Origin: Pseudomonas sp. S04 | GTDB lineage: Bacteria > Pseudomonadota > Gammaproteobacteria > Pseudomonadales > Pseudomonadaceae | NCBI RefSeq assembly: GCF_009834545.1 | Contig: NZ_CP019427.1 | Location: 2,734,001 to 2,798,000, forward strand | Direction of reading: 5' to 3' | DNA: 64,000 nucleotides | Position numbers and translations under genes: made by a program | Notes under the pieces: model-generated | Seen by the model: only the letters and a program-made list of their open reading frames with translations | Databases searched by the model: none | What the model was told of the DNA's origin: nothing | In this document: piece by piece, positions 1-9,476 of the stretch | How positions within the stretch are numbered: position 1 is the first letter of the stretch | Layout: every line of letters starts with the position of its first letter

Positions 1-1566
1 GCACCACTGAGAATTGACCGCACGCCTCCGTATGATCTGCTCAACCCACCGGAGTTCATACTCGCTACCAATGAAATCAACGATGTCTACCTGGCTGCCA
101 ACGGCAACCAAGTAATCGTCGAGTTACCCGCCTATGCGGATTATGAGCCGGGCGACACGATTTCCTACGGCTGGCAAAAAGTCGAACCGATCAACCCGGA
201 TGACATCGTGCCGATTACTCCGGTTCCGGTCACTATTCCTGCGAATCGCCTGTTCGAAATTCCCTTGCCGTGGATTCAGGACGCTGGCGATGGCCCGGTC
301 TTCTGTGCCTACCGCTTGTTCGACAAGGCCGGCAACCCGGGCCGGTTGTCCCGGATGCGCCTGCGTAACGTTGCGCTCGGAGCGCTACCCATTGCTCCTC
401 TGGATCCTCCCAGCGTACCGCTGGCAGACGACGACGGTTTGATCGATCAACTCGACGCCGCCACTCGAGAGGTCACCGTGGTGATTCCTGCAGTGACCAA
501 CGGTAAGAGCTCCGACAAAATTCATCTCATCTGGGGGACTCAGGAACTCGAGCCCCATCCTCTCGTGCCGCGTGCGCAAACGTTGGTCAAGGTTCCGCTG
601 GCGGTGTTGCTGGCTCAATACACCCAGACTACAGGCGAGCAAACCACCCCGGTCAGGTATGAGGTTCGCCGGGGGTTGAGGCCGTTCGACGCACCAGGCA
701 TTACCGTCCAGGTGGATTTTTCCAGGATCGGCCCCGTTAACCCAGATTGGCCGGACATTACCAACCCCAACCTGCACGAAGTTGAGGTGTGGGGTGACCA
801 ATCGGGCCTTAAGGACGAACTGAATCTGTCGGATGCGACATATGACGCCGAGGCCAGGTTTGCGTTGTACGACTCGCCGACCGCCGGTGATGAAATCCAC
901 TTGATGTGGGACAACTTGCCTGTGTTACCCGTACACGTCATCACAACTGAGGTTGCGGGTCAGGCGATGGTCCTCCCAATCCCGTGGAGTGTGATTGATC
1001 AACGCAGTAACAGTACGGCTCCTGGGTTGCCAGTGTTTTACTGGCTGCGTCGTGCTGGCTATATCAACGCCGAGCATTCCAAGCCCAAGCCGGTCAAGGT
1101 GGAAGTCCATACCATTGTCCCGGATGTCGTGGAATTTCCCGGGAACGCCGGTGGTTTCATGTTCTGTCACTTGTTGGACTGGGATCCGGTGGAGGGCCTC
1201 GGGATCAAGGTGCACATTCCGGCCAACGCCCGCTACTTGAAGTTAGGGGTGGTAGTCACCGTCAAGTGGCAGGGGCATAAAGGCTACGATCCTTCGGGTC
1301 CGCTCCCTGCCGACCCCATTGCGGGCACTGATTTGCAACATACCTTCCCACCCCTGACTGCGGCGCAAGTGGTTAACGGTCTTGACTGGATCGTGCGGCC
1401 GTATGCGACAAAAATCCTGCCCTTGTACGGCGGCGAGTCGGACCAGATTGGTCGGGGCATCGTCAGCTATACGGTTAGCGGCGTGACGCCACCTTCGCCG
1501 GACGCCACGCTGAATGTCGCGTTGGGCACGGGTACAGGCACCTGCCCGATACCCCCAAGACCGTAA
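1..1566 (+). CDS. Ig-like repeat hypothetical protein (5' end outside window)
   Basis: The frame is open from the first base, so the true start lies upstream; 521 codons are visible. I do not recognise a named family. The protein is built from repeated beta-rich modules of roughly 110-130 residues. Each has a segment like VTVVIPAVTNGKSSDKIHLIWG or VEVWGDQ...AGDEIHLMWD, and strand-ending phrases like YRLFDKAGNPGRLS. The same pattern recurs in the protein at 4237-5733 (PAPGDRIVWYWG, YRVLDRAGNPSAYS), so the two are paralogues flanking an autotransporter gene. No signal peptide or membrane segment is visible in the part present. The Ig/FnIII-like fold and a cell-surface or secreted role are inferences only. 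A clear intrinsic terminator follows the stop codon. Confidence 0.75.
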   Translation, partial: APLRIDRTPPYDLLNPPEFILATNEINDVYLAANGNQVIVELPAYADYEPGDTISYGWQKVEPINPDDIVPITPVPVTIPANRLFEIPLPWIQDAGDGPVFCAYRLFDKAGNPGRLSRMRLRNVALGALPIAPLDPPSVPLADDDGLIDQLDAATREVTVVIPAVTNGKSSDKIHLIWGTQELEPHPLVPRAQTLVKVPLAVLLAQYTQTTGEQTTPVRYEVRRGLRPFDAPGITVQVDFSRIGPVNPDWPDITNPNLHEVEVWGDQSGLKDELNLSDATYDAEARFALYDSPTAGDEIHLMWDNLPVLPVHVITTEVAGQAMVLPIPWSVIDQRSNSTAPGLPVFYWLRRAGYINAEHSKPKPVKVEVHTIVPDVVEFPGNAGGFMFCHLLDWDPVEGLGIKVHIPANARYLKLGVVVTVKWQGHKGYDPSGPLPADPIAGTDLQHTFPPLTAAQVVNGLDWIVRPYATKILPLYGGESDQIGRGIVSYTVSGVTPPSPDATLNVALGTGTGTCPIPPRP

Positions 1567-1598
1567 TGGGGTAGATGAGTCGTTATGTCGATGCAAGA

Positions 1599-1619
1599 GG
1601 GGCGTGCAGCCCCTTTTTT
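1599..1619 (+). terminator. Intrinsic terminator
   Basis: Stem GGGGC/GCCCC (1599-1603 with 1609-1613), five-base loop, then six T residues at 1614-1619. It lies about 35 bases after the stop of the preceding Ig-like protein gene. Confidence 0.85.
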
Positions 1620-1799
1620 GCACCTGAACGGCTGGATGTCTGGTTCTGTGGATGATTCCGTTCCATTGCAGGATTAGTCCTACATTCGGTGGGGCTGTAT
1701 CTCGATATTGTTCGCCGCCTTTGTAAGTACAAGCCGAGTTCGTCGTGAGAAGCAATGAACTCGTTCTACTGGCGACTCTAATTTCGTGGTGATCCTTTC

Positions 1800-4007
1800 A
1801 TGTTTTCGATAACTCCTTTTGCTGTGCGCCAACTGGCTGGCGCGATCAAACTATTGTCCATTGCACCGTTGTTATGGGTCAGTCCGCACGCGCTTGCGCG
1901 GGATATGAACAATGAAAATGCAACGATTGGTGCAGGTAACTCTCCGGACAATTATCTACTTCGCAACCAGTCCAGCCTGACCGCAATCGATGCACGTACC
2001 TTCGATATCCAGGTTCGCAGTGGCTCGACCTTGAGCCTTGATCGCAGTCAGGTCACGGCAAGTGGTTTCAACGATGGTGTCGGAGTCCATGGCAGTACGG
2101 CGAGCATTACCTCCAGCACGATCGTTGCCGGTGTCGATGCTACGGGAGTGTCCGCCGGCGACAATGGCGCGGTCAGCTCAACGGTGAGCGTGGTTGATAG
2201 CACGATTTCGGGCGGGCGCAATGGTGGCCTGGTCAACGGGCGTAGTCAGTTGAATCTGACCCGATCTTCCCTCAACGGTACTAACGCGGACAGATTTGGC
2301 CTATTGATGTCCAGTGGCAATGTCACGGCCAACGACAGTTCAATCAGTGGCGGCAAGAACGGGGTGCTGATGGTGTTCGACCCGCAAGTCTCGGCCCCCG
2401 GCACACTGATACTGGACAACCAGTCGAGCGTCACCGGACAAAACGGTTCGGCAATCCTCGTCGATGGTTTCGATATCAGTACGCCCACCGCCAATATCGA
2501 AGTGCGCAACAACTCCACCCTGGCTGCCAGTAACGACACCTTGCTTGAAGTCAAGGGTGGGGGGCTGGCCAACCTGCTCGTGAGTAACAGCCAGCTGGAG
2601 GGCAATGTGGTCGTCGAGGCTGGCAGCGCCGCCACGGTGCAGCTGGAAAATTTTGCGACATTCACCGGGCACCTGGAGAATGTCGAGCGCCTGACGATCA
2701 ATAGCGATGCCACCTGGGCCATGGTGGGTGATGGTGATATCGCGACGCTGTCGATGAATGGGGGGGCAATCAAGTTCGGTGATGTGAATGAGTTCTACAC
2801 CTTGTCGGTCGGCAACCTGTCCGGCAACGGTACGTTCATCATGGGTGCCGATTTCGCCACCGGCAGTGTCGACTTCCTCGACGTGACGGGCTCTGCCAGT
2901 GGAAATCACAGCATCGCCGTCAGCAGTAGCGGTGCAGATCCTTCCGACACCAGCAATCTGCACATGGTGCGCATCGGCAGCGGCGACGCCGATTTTACGT
3001 TGCAGGGCGGTCCGGTCGACCTGGGCGCGTTCTCTTACGATCTGGTTCAGCGAGACAGTAATAACTGGTATCTGGACACCACGACACGCGTCGTCAGCCC
3101 TGGTACGCAATCGGTCATGGCACTGTTCAATGCAGCGCCAACCGTCTGGTACGGCGAACTCAGCACGTTGCGTAGCCGCATGGGCGAATTGCGGATGGAC
3201 GCAGGCAAGGCGGGTGGGTGGATGCGCGGCTACGGCAACAAATTTGAGGTCGATGCCAGTGCAGGCGTCGGTTATCAACAAATTCAGCAGGGTATTTCGT
3301 TCGGTGCCGACGCACCGCTGCCGATCGGCGACGGGCAATGGCTGGTTGGCCTGCTCGGCGGTTACAGCAAGTCCGATCTGGACCTGGGCCGCGGCACCAG
3401 CGGTAAGGTCGACAGTTATTATGTCGGTGCCTACACCACCTGGCTGGATGACGAGAGCGGTTACTACGTTGACGGCGTCCTCAAGTACAACCGCTTCCAG
3501 AACTCGTCCGATGTTCAGTTGAGCGATGGCAAAAAAACCAAAGGTGATTACGACAACAGCGGCATTGGTGCCTCTGTGGAGTTCGGCCGGCACATCACCC
3601 TGGACGACGGCTATTTTATTGAGCCGTATACCCAGCTGTCGGGCGTGATGGTTCAAGGCAAGGATTACGATCTGGACAACGGTTTGGCTGCCGAGGGCGA
3701 TAGCACTCGCTCCTTGCTGGGCAAGGTAGGTGCCACCGCCGGACGTAACTTCAATCTGGGTGAAGGCAAGGCAGTGCAGCCGTATGTACGTGCGGCTTAT
3801 GCACATGAGTTTGCCAAGAACAACGAAGTCAAGGTCAACAGCAACGTGTTCAACAACGACCTTTCCGGTTCCCGCGGTGAACTGGGTGTCGGGGTGGCGA
3901 TGACGGTGACTGACAAGGTGTCGATCCATGCCGACTTCGATTACAGCCAGGGTGACAAGATCGATCAGCCGTGGGGGGCTAACGTCGGCGTGCGCTACAG
4001 CTGGTAA
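1800..4007 (+). CDS. Autotransporter, passenger plus C-terminal outer-membrane beta-barrel
   Basis: 735 residues. A Sec signal peptide of about 34 residues ends at HALA. Residues ~35-430 form a passenger rich in short Ser/Thr/Asn/Gly repeats (for example ITSSTIVAGVDATGVS and VTANDSSISGGKNGV), as in pertactin-like right-handed beta-helices. The hinge includes MALFNAAPTVWYGELSTLRSRMGELR. From about residue 470 to the end there are alternating-residue strands with aromatic girdles, finishing in VGVRYSW, the pattern of a translocator barrel (Autotransporter superfamily, type Va). Known for the family: the barrel inserts in the outer membrane and exposes or releases the passenger. The passenger shows no obvious protease serine motif, so an adhesin-type role is more likely than an enzyme. 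It is flanked by two paralogous Ig-like proteins. Confidence 0.9.
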   Translation: MFSITPFAVRQLAGAIKLLSIAPLLWVSPHALARDMNNENATIGAGNSPDNYLLRNQSSLTAIDARTFDIQVRSGSTLSLDRSQVTASGFNDGVGVHGSTASITSSTIVAGVDATGVSAGDNGAVSSTVSVVDSTISGGRNGGLVNGRSQLNLTRSSLNGTNADRFGLLMSSGNVTANDSSISGGKNGVLMVFDPQVSAPGTLILDNQSSVTGQNGSAILVDGFDISTPTANIEVRNNSTLAASNDTLLEVKGGGLANLLVSNSQLEGNVVVEAGSAATVQLENFATFTGHLENVERLTINSDATWAMVGDGDIATLSMNGGAIKFGDVNEFYTLSVGNLSGNGTFIMGADFATGSVDFLDVTGSASGNHSIAVSSSGADPSDTSNLHMVRIGSGDADFTLQGGPVDLGAFSYDLVQRDSNNWYLDTTTRVVSPGTQSVMALFNAAPTVWYGELSTLRSRMGELRMDAGKAGGWMRGYGNKFEVDASAGVGYQQIQQGISFGADAPLPIGDGQWLVGLLGGYSKSDLDLGRGTSGKVDSYYVGAYTTWLDDESGYYVDGVLKYNRFQNSSDVQLSDGKKTKGDYDNSGIGASVEFGRHITLDDGYFIEPYTQLSGVMVQGKDYDLDNGLAAEGDSTRSLLGKVGATAGRNFNLGEGKAVQPYVRAAYAHEFAKNNEVKVNSNVFNNDLSGSRGELGVGVAMTVTDKVSIHADFDYSQGDKIDQPWGANVGVRYSW

Positions 4008-4236
4008 TCGCCTGGCATCAGCCTGTGCCCCTCTGGTTTGATCGTGTGTCCGAGCGCAGTCAAGCCTTAGGGGAGGGTGACAGGTTCGTTTGCATTTTTA
4101 TCCTGCCTACCTGTCAACTCTGACAGTATCAGACGGCGTCAAACTGTCGTCTAATCCCGGTTTATATAGTTCATGTGAAGTAGGCCCTGCCGGGTAGGCA
4201 TTGTGTCCCTTCGCGTCTATGTAAGGGAGAGCGACA

Positions 4237-5733
4237 ATGTCCGGATCCAGATCTGATGCAGAGGAAAAACTTGGCGCCCCCAGCGTGCCGGATGTGCTTC
4301 CAGACATAGAGGGCGGGGAAAAGAATCTTGTTCCCGTTGATCCTGGGCGTCAGCACTTGAAGGTCATTTTCCCCCTCTGGAAGAACTCCTTGCCCTCGAT
4401 TGCGTTTCCGGAAAGCGTACGGATGTTTCTGGACGGTGCTGAAGTTGCATACAAAGTGTGGACCGCAGGGCCTATCGAAAGCAGTGATTTGTTCGTCGAG
4501 ATTCCTCTCGACAAAGTGCTGAATGTTCACGGTGTGCGGGTTTTGCATTACGAGGCGCTGAACTGGTCCGGTGATCCAGATAATCCAGATCCATCGGACA
4601 CCGAGATTATTACCGTCGACATTCGTGCGCCGCTGTTGGCCAGCCCAGACAGCAGGTTGAGCATACCGAGTGCTGTTCTCCCGCCCAGTCAACTCACGGC
4701 CTATTACCTTGATCGCAACGAGGATCGACTCCAGGTCACTGTCCCGGTTTTCACAACGCCAGCGCCAGGGGATCGTATTGTCTGGTATTGGGGGCGCAGT
4801 CCCGGGGATCTGGACGAGGGTGGTTTTCTCGAGCTGGACGAGCAAAACTACACCGACCTGCTAGTGCTCAGTATTCCTGGCGAATTGATTCGCGGGCGTG
4901 GGGATGGCTTGCGCTCTGTGAGTTACCGGGTATTGGATCGTGCGGGTAATCCAAGTGCATATTCCGACTATGTCGAACTGGATGTCGCCGCAACACCGAT
5001 TCCGCGTTTATTGCCCTGGCCTTCAACTGACAAGGCAACGGGGGCGGGTGAGCAACAGGTACTGGACCCCTTGCAGGCAAGTTCCGGAGTCGTTGTCGAG
5101 ATTCCGCAAACTGCGGTTATCTACCCACCAGAGCGGGCTTGGGTGCAATGGGGGGAGCCCGGCCAGGTAGGTGCGCATCGGGTTGACCAGCCTATCAGTC
5201 CAGGGCAACGGCGCTATCAGATTCCCATGCGGCCGGTGGCTGCCCATATAGGTAGAACCCTGTGGGTGCGATACTACGTCATTGATGAGGATGGTAATGA
5301 AATACCCTCTGTACCGCGCAAACTGCAGGTTCAAACCCTACCCGTGAACCGATTGCCGACGGTTCAATGCAATGGGCTCAGCGGTGGTAACTTGAGTTAC
5401 CGGACCGTTGCACCTGAAGGCGCAATTCTCAAGATGACGACATGGCCCTTAATGACAATCGACCATTGGCTCATGATTACGATGACGGGTATGGACGCCA
5501 ATGGACGGGACTCTGTTTTTCCCGTGATCCCCAAGCGTGCGGTCACGGCACAGGAAGTCATCGGCGGGATCGGCCAGGGTAATCAGGTCCGAGTACCGAA
5601 AACATTTCTCAATACATTACGGCGTAACCAATACCTGACAGGTAAGGTTTACGTGAGTTTTGATGGCGGGCGGACTTGGCCTTCTCTATTAGCTCCCAAC
5701 TTCCCGGAGTTAAAGCTGACACTGATTGATTGA
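4237..5733 (+). CDS. Ig-like repeat hypothetical protein, paralogue of the gene at the left edge
   Basis: 498 residues. The start is supported by a GGGAG ribosome site seven bases upstream of ATG. About four beta-rich modules are visible, with recurrent LQVTVPVFTTPAPGDRIVWYWG-like and YRVLDRAGNPSAYSD-like segments, matching the gene ending at 1566. No signal peptide, lipobox or transmembrane helix is visible, so any export would need a non-Sec route or a partner. The gene follows the autotransporter on the same strand with a 229-base gap and may be independently transcribed. Function unknown; the Ig-like fold is inferred from the repeat pattern. Confidence 0.8.
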   Translation: MSGSRSDAEEKLGAPSVPDVLPDIEGGEKNLVPVDPGRQHLKVIFPLWKNSLPSIAFPESVRMFLDGAEVAYKVWTAGPIESSDLFVEIPLDKVLNVHGVRVLHYEALNWSGDPDNPDPSDTEIITVDIRAPLLASPDSRLSIPSAVLPPSQLTAYYLDRNEDRLQVTVPVFTTPAPGDRIVWYWGRSPGDLDEGGFLELDEQNYTDLLVLSIPGELIRGRGDGLRSVSYRVLDRAGNPSAYSDYVELDVAATPIPRLLPWPSTDKATGAGEQQVLDPLQASSGVVVEIPQTAVIYPPERAWVQWGEPGQVGAHRVDQPISPGQRRYQIPMRPVAAHIGRTLWVRYYVIDEDGNEIPSVPRKLQVQTLPVNRLPTVQCNGLSGGNLSYRTVAPEGAILKMTTWPLMTIDHWLMITMTGMDANGRDSVFPVIPKRAVTAQEVIGGIGQGNQVRVPKTFLNTLRRNQYLTGKVYVSFDGGRTWPSLLAPNFPELKLTLID

Positions 5734-5741
5734 GACGCTCG

Positions 5742-5763
5742 CCAGCCCTGGCTAAAGGGCTGG
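5742..5763. terminator. Probable shared terminator hairpin between convergent genes
   Basis: Perfect 8-bp stem CCAGCCCT/AGGGCTGG (5742-5749 with 5756-5763), six-base loop. It sits in the 36-base gap between a plus-strand and a minus-strand stop codon. There is no strong T tract on either side, so its efficiency is uncertain. Confidence 0.55.
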
Positions 5764-5769
5764 GTCTGG

Positions 5770-6852
5770 CTATCTGTACGTGAGCGTGAAATTCAGGGCA
5801 CCCTTGGCAATGCCGGGGTGAACGTCGATGCTCGGATCGGTCTGGTAGAAGCGCGCGGTGAAGTCCAGAACAGTCCCGCTCGCGCTGATGGGCCTGAGTG
5901 GAACTTCTGTATTGAGTTCCACCGGCGTTGAACCATCGCTTTTCAGGATCTGTATCCCGATACCCTTGGCGGTGGAATCAGGCGTCAGGCCGAAGACGCC
6001 AGGAGCCGACACCACGAAGGGGAGCGCACTGGCGTCCTCGAAGCGGATGTTGGCCGTAGCGATATTGACATTCGAGCCATCCGCTTCGCAGTCGCTGAGG
6101 GTGATGCTGAAAGGAATTGCGGCGGTGGCGTAGCCGGTATGGGTAAAGTCCTTCTGGTCCCAGTCTCCGAGTTGTACCGGATCGGCGCTGACGGTGTTGC
6201 TGCCACAATGGGCTTGTATCACGGTACCGCTAAGTCCGGCACCGAAGGCCTTGCCGGGGATTCCCGAGAATCTGCCGCTGAACAACTCAGTTCCGTCGAA
6301 TGTCTGTGGCCCGGGAGCGATCGGCCCGGTTTTTATCAGGGTGATGTGGCTTTCCAGGACGGCAAAGTTCATCTGTGCCGATCCCATGCCCTGCTGGTGA
6401 TGTGCACTGAAGGGAACCGTGGTGTCTCCATGGTCGGGGGTGAATGCGTTGGAAGCCGAACCATCGAACGGGAAACCCAGCGACGTCAGCACACCCACCC
6501 CCGGGATATTGGTCTGCCTGACGGTGAACCCCGGTATGCCATTGAGTACCCCATTCAGGGGGGGCGCGGTACTTTGGGCATCAAACGTCAGCCTTGCATT
6601 GCCATCGTTGTCACAGATTATGGCGAGCCCCTCATTATTGTTGGTTCTTTTGAACTGTCGTTCCCTGCCAATGACGCTTCCAACAGGCGCGTCCCGCGGA
6701 ACGTAGACGCTGCCCATATCCTGGGTAAATGTCATGGGCCCGCTGCCGGTCCGCCATTCGCATGTATTGGTGGCGCTTGCCATGACCCACGGCGCCTGAC
6801 AGCTGGCGACCAGCCCCAGGGCGGTGGTCAGGCAGCGGATGGATGGTTTCAT
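5770..6852 (-). CDS. Fimbrial tip adhesin (two-domain pilin-like protein)
   Basis: 360 residues; the start has a GGAGAGA ribosome site. Signal peptide of about 26 residues ending VMASA. The N-terminal domain (~27-195) is unique and contains an early Cys pair (TCEW...IICDN), as in receptor-binding domains of FimH-type adhesins. The C-terminal domain (~200-360) is a pilin fold with a Cys pair (AHC, SDC) and the terminal strand FTLTYR. The penultimate Tyr region is what chaperone and usher recognise. Last gene of the operon pilin-chaperone-usher-adhesin. Two-domain architecture plus position support a tip adhesin rather than a shaft subunit; the receptor is unknown. Confidence 0.85.
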   Translation of the reverse strand: MKPSIRCLTTALGLVASCQAPWVMASATNTCEWRTGSGPMTFTQDMGSVYVPRDAPVGSVIGRERQFKRTNNNEGLAIICDNDGNARLTFDAQSTAPPLNGVLNGIPGFTVRQTNIPGVGVLTSLGFPFDGSASNAFTPDHGDTTVPFSAHHQQGMGSAQMNFAVLESHITLIKTGPIAPGPQTFDGTELFSGRFSGIPGKAFGAGLSGTVIQAHCGSNTVSADPVQLGDWDQKDFTHTGYATAAIPFSITLSDCEADGSNVNIATANIRFEDASALPFVVSAPGVFGLTPDSTAKGIGIQILKSDGSTPVELNTEVPLRPISASGTVLDFTARFYQTDPSIDVHPGIAKGALNFTLTYR

Positions 6853-6925
6853 GTGGTCTCTCCGAAATGGGCCGGATGGGTGTAGACGGCTACGGCTTTT
6901 CTTGAGTGCTCAGGCGTGGTCGCAG

Positions 6926-9439
6926 TCACCGACATGTCAGCTCCTGCAAGCGGTAGCCTTGCGCTTGATCCATGGCCTGGGGGTCGATGAGCAACTGACA
7001 TTGCGGCTCGGCCTGTTCTCCCCAGTGCACATCGAGTATTTGTGGCTCTATGCCAGTTGACAGCATGACCTGGCCGGCTTGACCGACAACGCCGATTACG
7101 CCGTGTTCGGTATTGCTCAGCTGTGCACCGAAGGGGAGCGGTTGGCCCGTTGCGGTTCGGGCGGTGATAACCAGACGGGTGACGGAGCGGGCAGGGAATG
7201 TCGCCTTGACCACAGCGCCGCGTCGAGGCACGAGCTGGGTCGTGGCGTTGTCGATTTCCACCTCGGGACCCAGGTCGTCGGTTTTCAGCACCACATGATT
7301 GACCCGGTACGGTCGCAGGTAAGGCGCCAACGCATAGCCGCGCTCATTAGTCTTTACGCCAGTGGCATTCTGTATGCCGACGCCGGCAATGTTCGGAACT
7401 TCCACCAGGGCCGTGGTTTCCCCCAGATAAGGCCCCAACTCAATGCCGCCGGCATGCAGCAGTAGTGCTCCGTTGGCGTTGAGTGACAGGTTGCGGTAGT
7501 CGTTGCCTTGGGTAAGTCCTGCGCCGACGGTGCCGAAGGCCGCCTGATAACCGAGAGAAAGCGCCCCCGTTCGCTGCTTGTGGTTATCGTTGCTGACAGA
7601 CGCCTGATAATTCAGCCGAGTTTCATCGACGTTGCCGCTCATGCTCGCGCGTTGACTGAAATGCTCGCCGCTCTTCTGGATATCGAAGGTCGCGTTGGCC
7701 GAGTGCCCGAAATCCAGGGGCATGGTCATGCTCAGGCCAAGTTGTCGATCATTACCACGCGTGTCGTTCAACGATTGCGACGCAAACAGGTTGTATCCCA
7801 CGCCTTTGTAGTGAGTACTGACGTTGAACTGGAATTGACGCTGCACTTCGCTGTTTTGCCAGTAGTCCTGATGAGACATTGTCAAGCTCAACGAACTGCG
7901 CGCGCCGATATTCTGGTAGACCGAAGCCTCCAATCGGCTGCGTCGACTGCCGTGCCAGCTCGAGTCGTGGCTGCGTTGGCGGACGGCTTCATCGAAGTCG
8001 CGATAGCCTTCGGTGGAGTAGCGATAGCCGGCGAAGCGCAGATTGGTGTTAGTGGCAAACGACTTGCCGTACTTCAGTGCGTAGCTCATGCCTTGCAGGC
8101 TCTGGGTGTCCCGACTATCGATGTCGGCGCTGGAGTGGGTCAGGTCCAGGGACAACGCACCGAAGGGGCCTAGATCCTTGGACGCTCCCATGTTGCCGGC
8201 GCGGTAGAAGTCACTGGCGATCAGGCCACCGTACAAGGTTGAGTTCCACGCGGTGCCGGCAGCCAGGGTGCCCTGCCAGAGCAGGGGATCCTCAAGCCCA
8301 TGTGCGCCGTTGTAGCGACCCAAGGCGGCGCTGTAACGCCATACCCCCTCACGCAACAGATTACTGAGGGTGGCGAAGGATTGGCTAAATCGCCGGACCT
8401 GGCCGTCAGCCTCGGTCAGGACGATGTCCAGTTCACCGCTGCCACCGTTGGTGCTCAGGTCGTCGATCTCGTATGGGCCAGCACTGACATAAGTGGAGTA
8501 GATCGGGTAACCGTTCTGGAAAATTTCGAGTTTCGCTCGGGTTTGCGCGACGCCACGGACAATCGGTGCATAGGCCTGCAGAACATCGGGCAGCATGCCA
8601 AGGTCGGTGGCAATGAGCGCGCCCCTGATCGGCAGGCTTCTGAATACATCGCCGCTGGTGAATGTTTCACCCAGCGTCAGATTGGCCTGAGTACCCGGCA
8701 GGTCGCGCTGGGCATAGGTATAAGCACTGGTCCATTGACGATCGCCCTCTGCGTCCTGGCGCAGTGACTGGTTACTGCGCAAGCGCCAGGCGCCCAGGTT
8801 GATCCCGCTGTTGAGGTACAGGTCATCGCTGTTCTGGCGTCCGCGATAGCGGTTGCTGCCCTGCTGCGTGGACGCCTGGTAGCTGACAAAGGCGGCATTG
8901 ATGCCGTGGTCCCAGCGCTCGGGGTCGACTTGACCGAGCACATCGCGACGCATGGCGATTTGTGGAATGGAAAGGTTCAGCAGCAGCTTGCTGCTATCGA
9001 ATTCGAGGGTGGCCCCCGGGATCAGCGCCAACAGATCGACACAGCTGGACTGCGTGAGTGCAGGCTCCGCCAGGCTGTCGAGTCGCACGCCCATCTGACT
9101 CAACAGGTCGGCGGACAGGCAAGGCAGCAGTCGATCATCTTCGGGGCTGAGCACGAACTCGATTTCACGCTGGCCGAAATACACCTGATTGACCTGTATA
9201 TCGACCTGATAGCGTCCGGGTCCCACATCGTTACCTTGGGTCAGCGCACTGAGGGCCAACACCCCCGCGTCGCTGGCATGGTCTGCGCTCTGGCGCATGA
9301 AACTGGATTGAAATTCCACGGTGGGCGCCGCCATAACGAGCCGGGTTTCAACCAGGGCGGCACCGCTTACGCCGGTCACGAACAAATGGGCAAGGCGGAG
9401 TCGAAAAGGCGCCCATGGGCGCCCGGGCAATAGAGTCAT
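6926..9439 (-). CDS. Fimbrial outer-membrane usher (FimD/PapC family)
   Basis: 837 residues from the ATG at 9439, which has a CAGGA ribosome site; a GTG at 9472 is an alternative start. The signal region is followed by an N-terminal chaperone-binding domain (VEFQSSFM..., about 40-160 with the Cys-containing LPCLSADLL). Then come the barrel and plug (SLPIRGALIATDLGMLPDVLQAYAP and VRGVAQTRAKLEIFQNG are usher hallmarks) and C-terminal domains with GAVVKATFPA and GQPLPFGAQL. The Cys pair near the C-terminus (PQCQLL...LTC) is typical. Family role: outer-membrane pore that receives chaperone-subunit complexes and assembles the fimbria. It sits between the chaperone (37-base gap) and the adhesin. 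Length is normal for the family. Confidence 0.95.
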   Translation of the reverse strand: MTLLPGRPWAPFRLRLAHLFVTGVSGAALVETRLVMAAPTVEFQSSFMRQSADHASDAGVLALSALTQGNDVGPGRYQVDIQVNQVYFGQREIEFVLSPEDDRLLPCLSADLLSQMGVRLDSLAEPALTQSSCVDLLALIPGATLEFDSSKLLLNLSIPQIAMRRDVLGQVDPERWDHGINAAFVSYQASTQQGSNRYRGRQNSDDLYLNSGINLGAWRLRSNQSLRQDAEGDRQWTSAYTYAQRDLPGTQANLTLGETFTSGDVFRSLPIRGALIATDLGMLPDVLQAYAPIVRGVAQTRAKLEIFQNGYPIYSTYVSAGPYEIDDLSTNGGSGELDIVLTEADGQVRRFSQSFATLSNLLREGVWRYSAALGRYNGAHGLEDPLLWQGTLAAGTAWNSTLYGGLIASDFYRAGNMGASKDLGPFGALSLDLTHSSADIDSRDTQSLQGMSYALKYGKSFATNTNLRFAGYRYSTEGYRDFDEAVRQRSHDSSWHGSRRSRLEASVYQNIGARSSLSLTMSHQDYWQNSEVQRQFQFNVSTHYKGVGYNLFASQSLNDTRGNDRQLGLSMTMPLDFGHSANATFDIQKSGEHFSQRASMSGNVDETRLNYQASVSNDNHKQRTGALSLGYQAAFGTVGAGLTQGNDYRNLSLNANGALLLHAGGIELGPYLGETTALVEVPNIAGVGIQNATGVKTNERGYALAPYLRPYRVNHVVLKTDDLGPEVEIDNATTQLVPRRGAVVKATFPARSVTRLVITARTATGQPLPFGAQLSNTEHGVIGVVGQAGQVMLSTGIEPQILDVHWGEQAEPQCQLLIDPQAMDQAQGYRLQELTCR

Positions 9440-9476
9440 GGGTATATTCCTGGCCGTGAACACAGTCGGCACTGTT

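Noticed and set aside
2340..3929. Long minus-strand open frame opposite the autotransporter
   Set aside because: Shadow of a GC-rich gene; no ribosome site, no recognisable domain, and the plus-strand product is clear.
4111..4126. CTGTCA-ACTC-TGACAG inverted repeat before the second Ig-like gene
   Set aside because: Only six pairs, no T tract and no known operator match; such repeats are expected by chance.
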